A stretch of DNA of 6,582 bases from Desulfobulbaceae bacterium UBA5611 (GTDB lineage Bacteria > Desulfobacterota > Desulfobulbia > Desulfobulbales > Desulfocapsaceae), in assembly GCA_002424635.1 (NCBI GenBank), contig DIKT01000031.1, positions 4,159 to 10,740 of the forward strand. The letters run 5' to 3'. The translations under genes were made by a program, and so were the position numbers. Below the pieces are notes generated by a model. It saw only the letters and a list, made by a program, of their open reading frames with translations. It was not told the DNA's origin and searched no databases. The stretch's first letter is position 1. The number at the start of each line of letters is the position of its first letter. This document shows, one piece after another, positions 6,567 through 6,582 of the stretch.

Positions 6567-6582
6567 ATACTTATCATGGATG

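Larger units (their letters stand above)
6343..6582. other. Right-end stretch without a recognisable gene
   Basis: These 240 bases carry no reading frame I recognise with a usable start. On the - strand, bases 6389-6372 read RFRINL in a frame other than the RAYT frame next to it. That could be a decayed RAYT N-terminus, which often begins with a short R-x-R-I-type segment, but the match is too short to rely on. A palindrome (6424-6484) and a possible -35 box (6561-6566) are listed separately. Confidence 0.5.

Overview
This window joins two very different pieces of DNA. The left 3.8 kb is the end of a nitrogen-fixation operon on the + strand: the 3' part of nifE, complete nifN and complete nifB. 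The right 2.8 kb is an accessory patch read from the - strand: an AT-rich gene for an AIPR-family (abortive infection phage resistance) protein, then the frameshifted remains of a REP-associated Y1 transposase (RAYT), then about 240 bases with no recognisable gene but a clear palindrome.

The likely host is a strictly anaerobic, diazotrophic, deltaproteobacterium-like organism (Desulfobulbales or Desulfuromonadales would fit). This is inferred from the GC-rich nif genes, the anaerobe-type NifE and NifN sequences, the compact nifE-nifN-nifB order, and the type of RAYT. No marker gene in the window fixes the taxonomy.

The three nif genes act in one pathway. NifB is a radical SAM enzyme with a fused NifX-like domain that makes the 8Fe carbide core (NifB-co/L-cluster). 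NifE and NifN form the scaffold on which the core is matured to FeMo-co before transfer to NifDK. nifE and nifN are 12 bases apart. The 99-base gap before nifB holds an imperfect 16-bp hairpin overlapping a short array of an 8-base repeat (ACTAAACG and variants). A weak terminator-like hairpin follows nifB.

The AIPR gene is convergent with nifB and by eye has only about one-third G+C, against well over half in the nif genes, so it was probably acquired horizontally. Its last ~24 codons change in composition and lie in a GC-richer segment that contains a perfect 13-bp inverted repeat overlapping the stop codon; the tail looks derived from a dispersed repeat. Upstream on the same strand, the RAYT gene needs two separate one-base corrections to be read, so it is a pseudogene. 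I see no complete new multi-gene system. The most interesting points are the AIPR/RAYT/palindrome patch beside a core metabolic operon, the repeat-derived AIPR tail, and the octamer array with hairpin in front of nifB.
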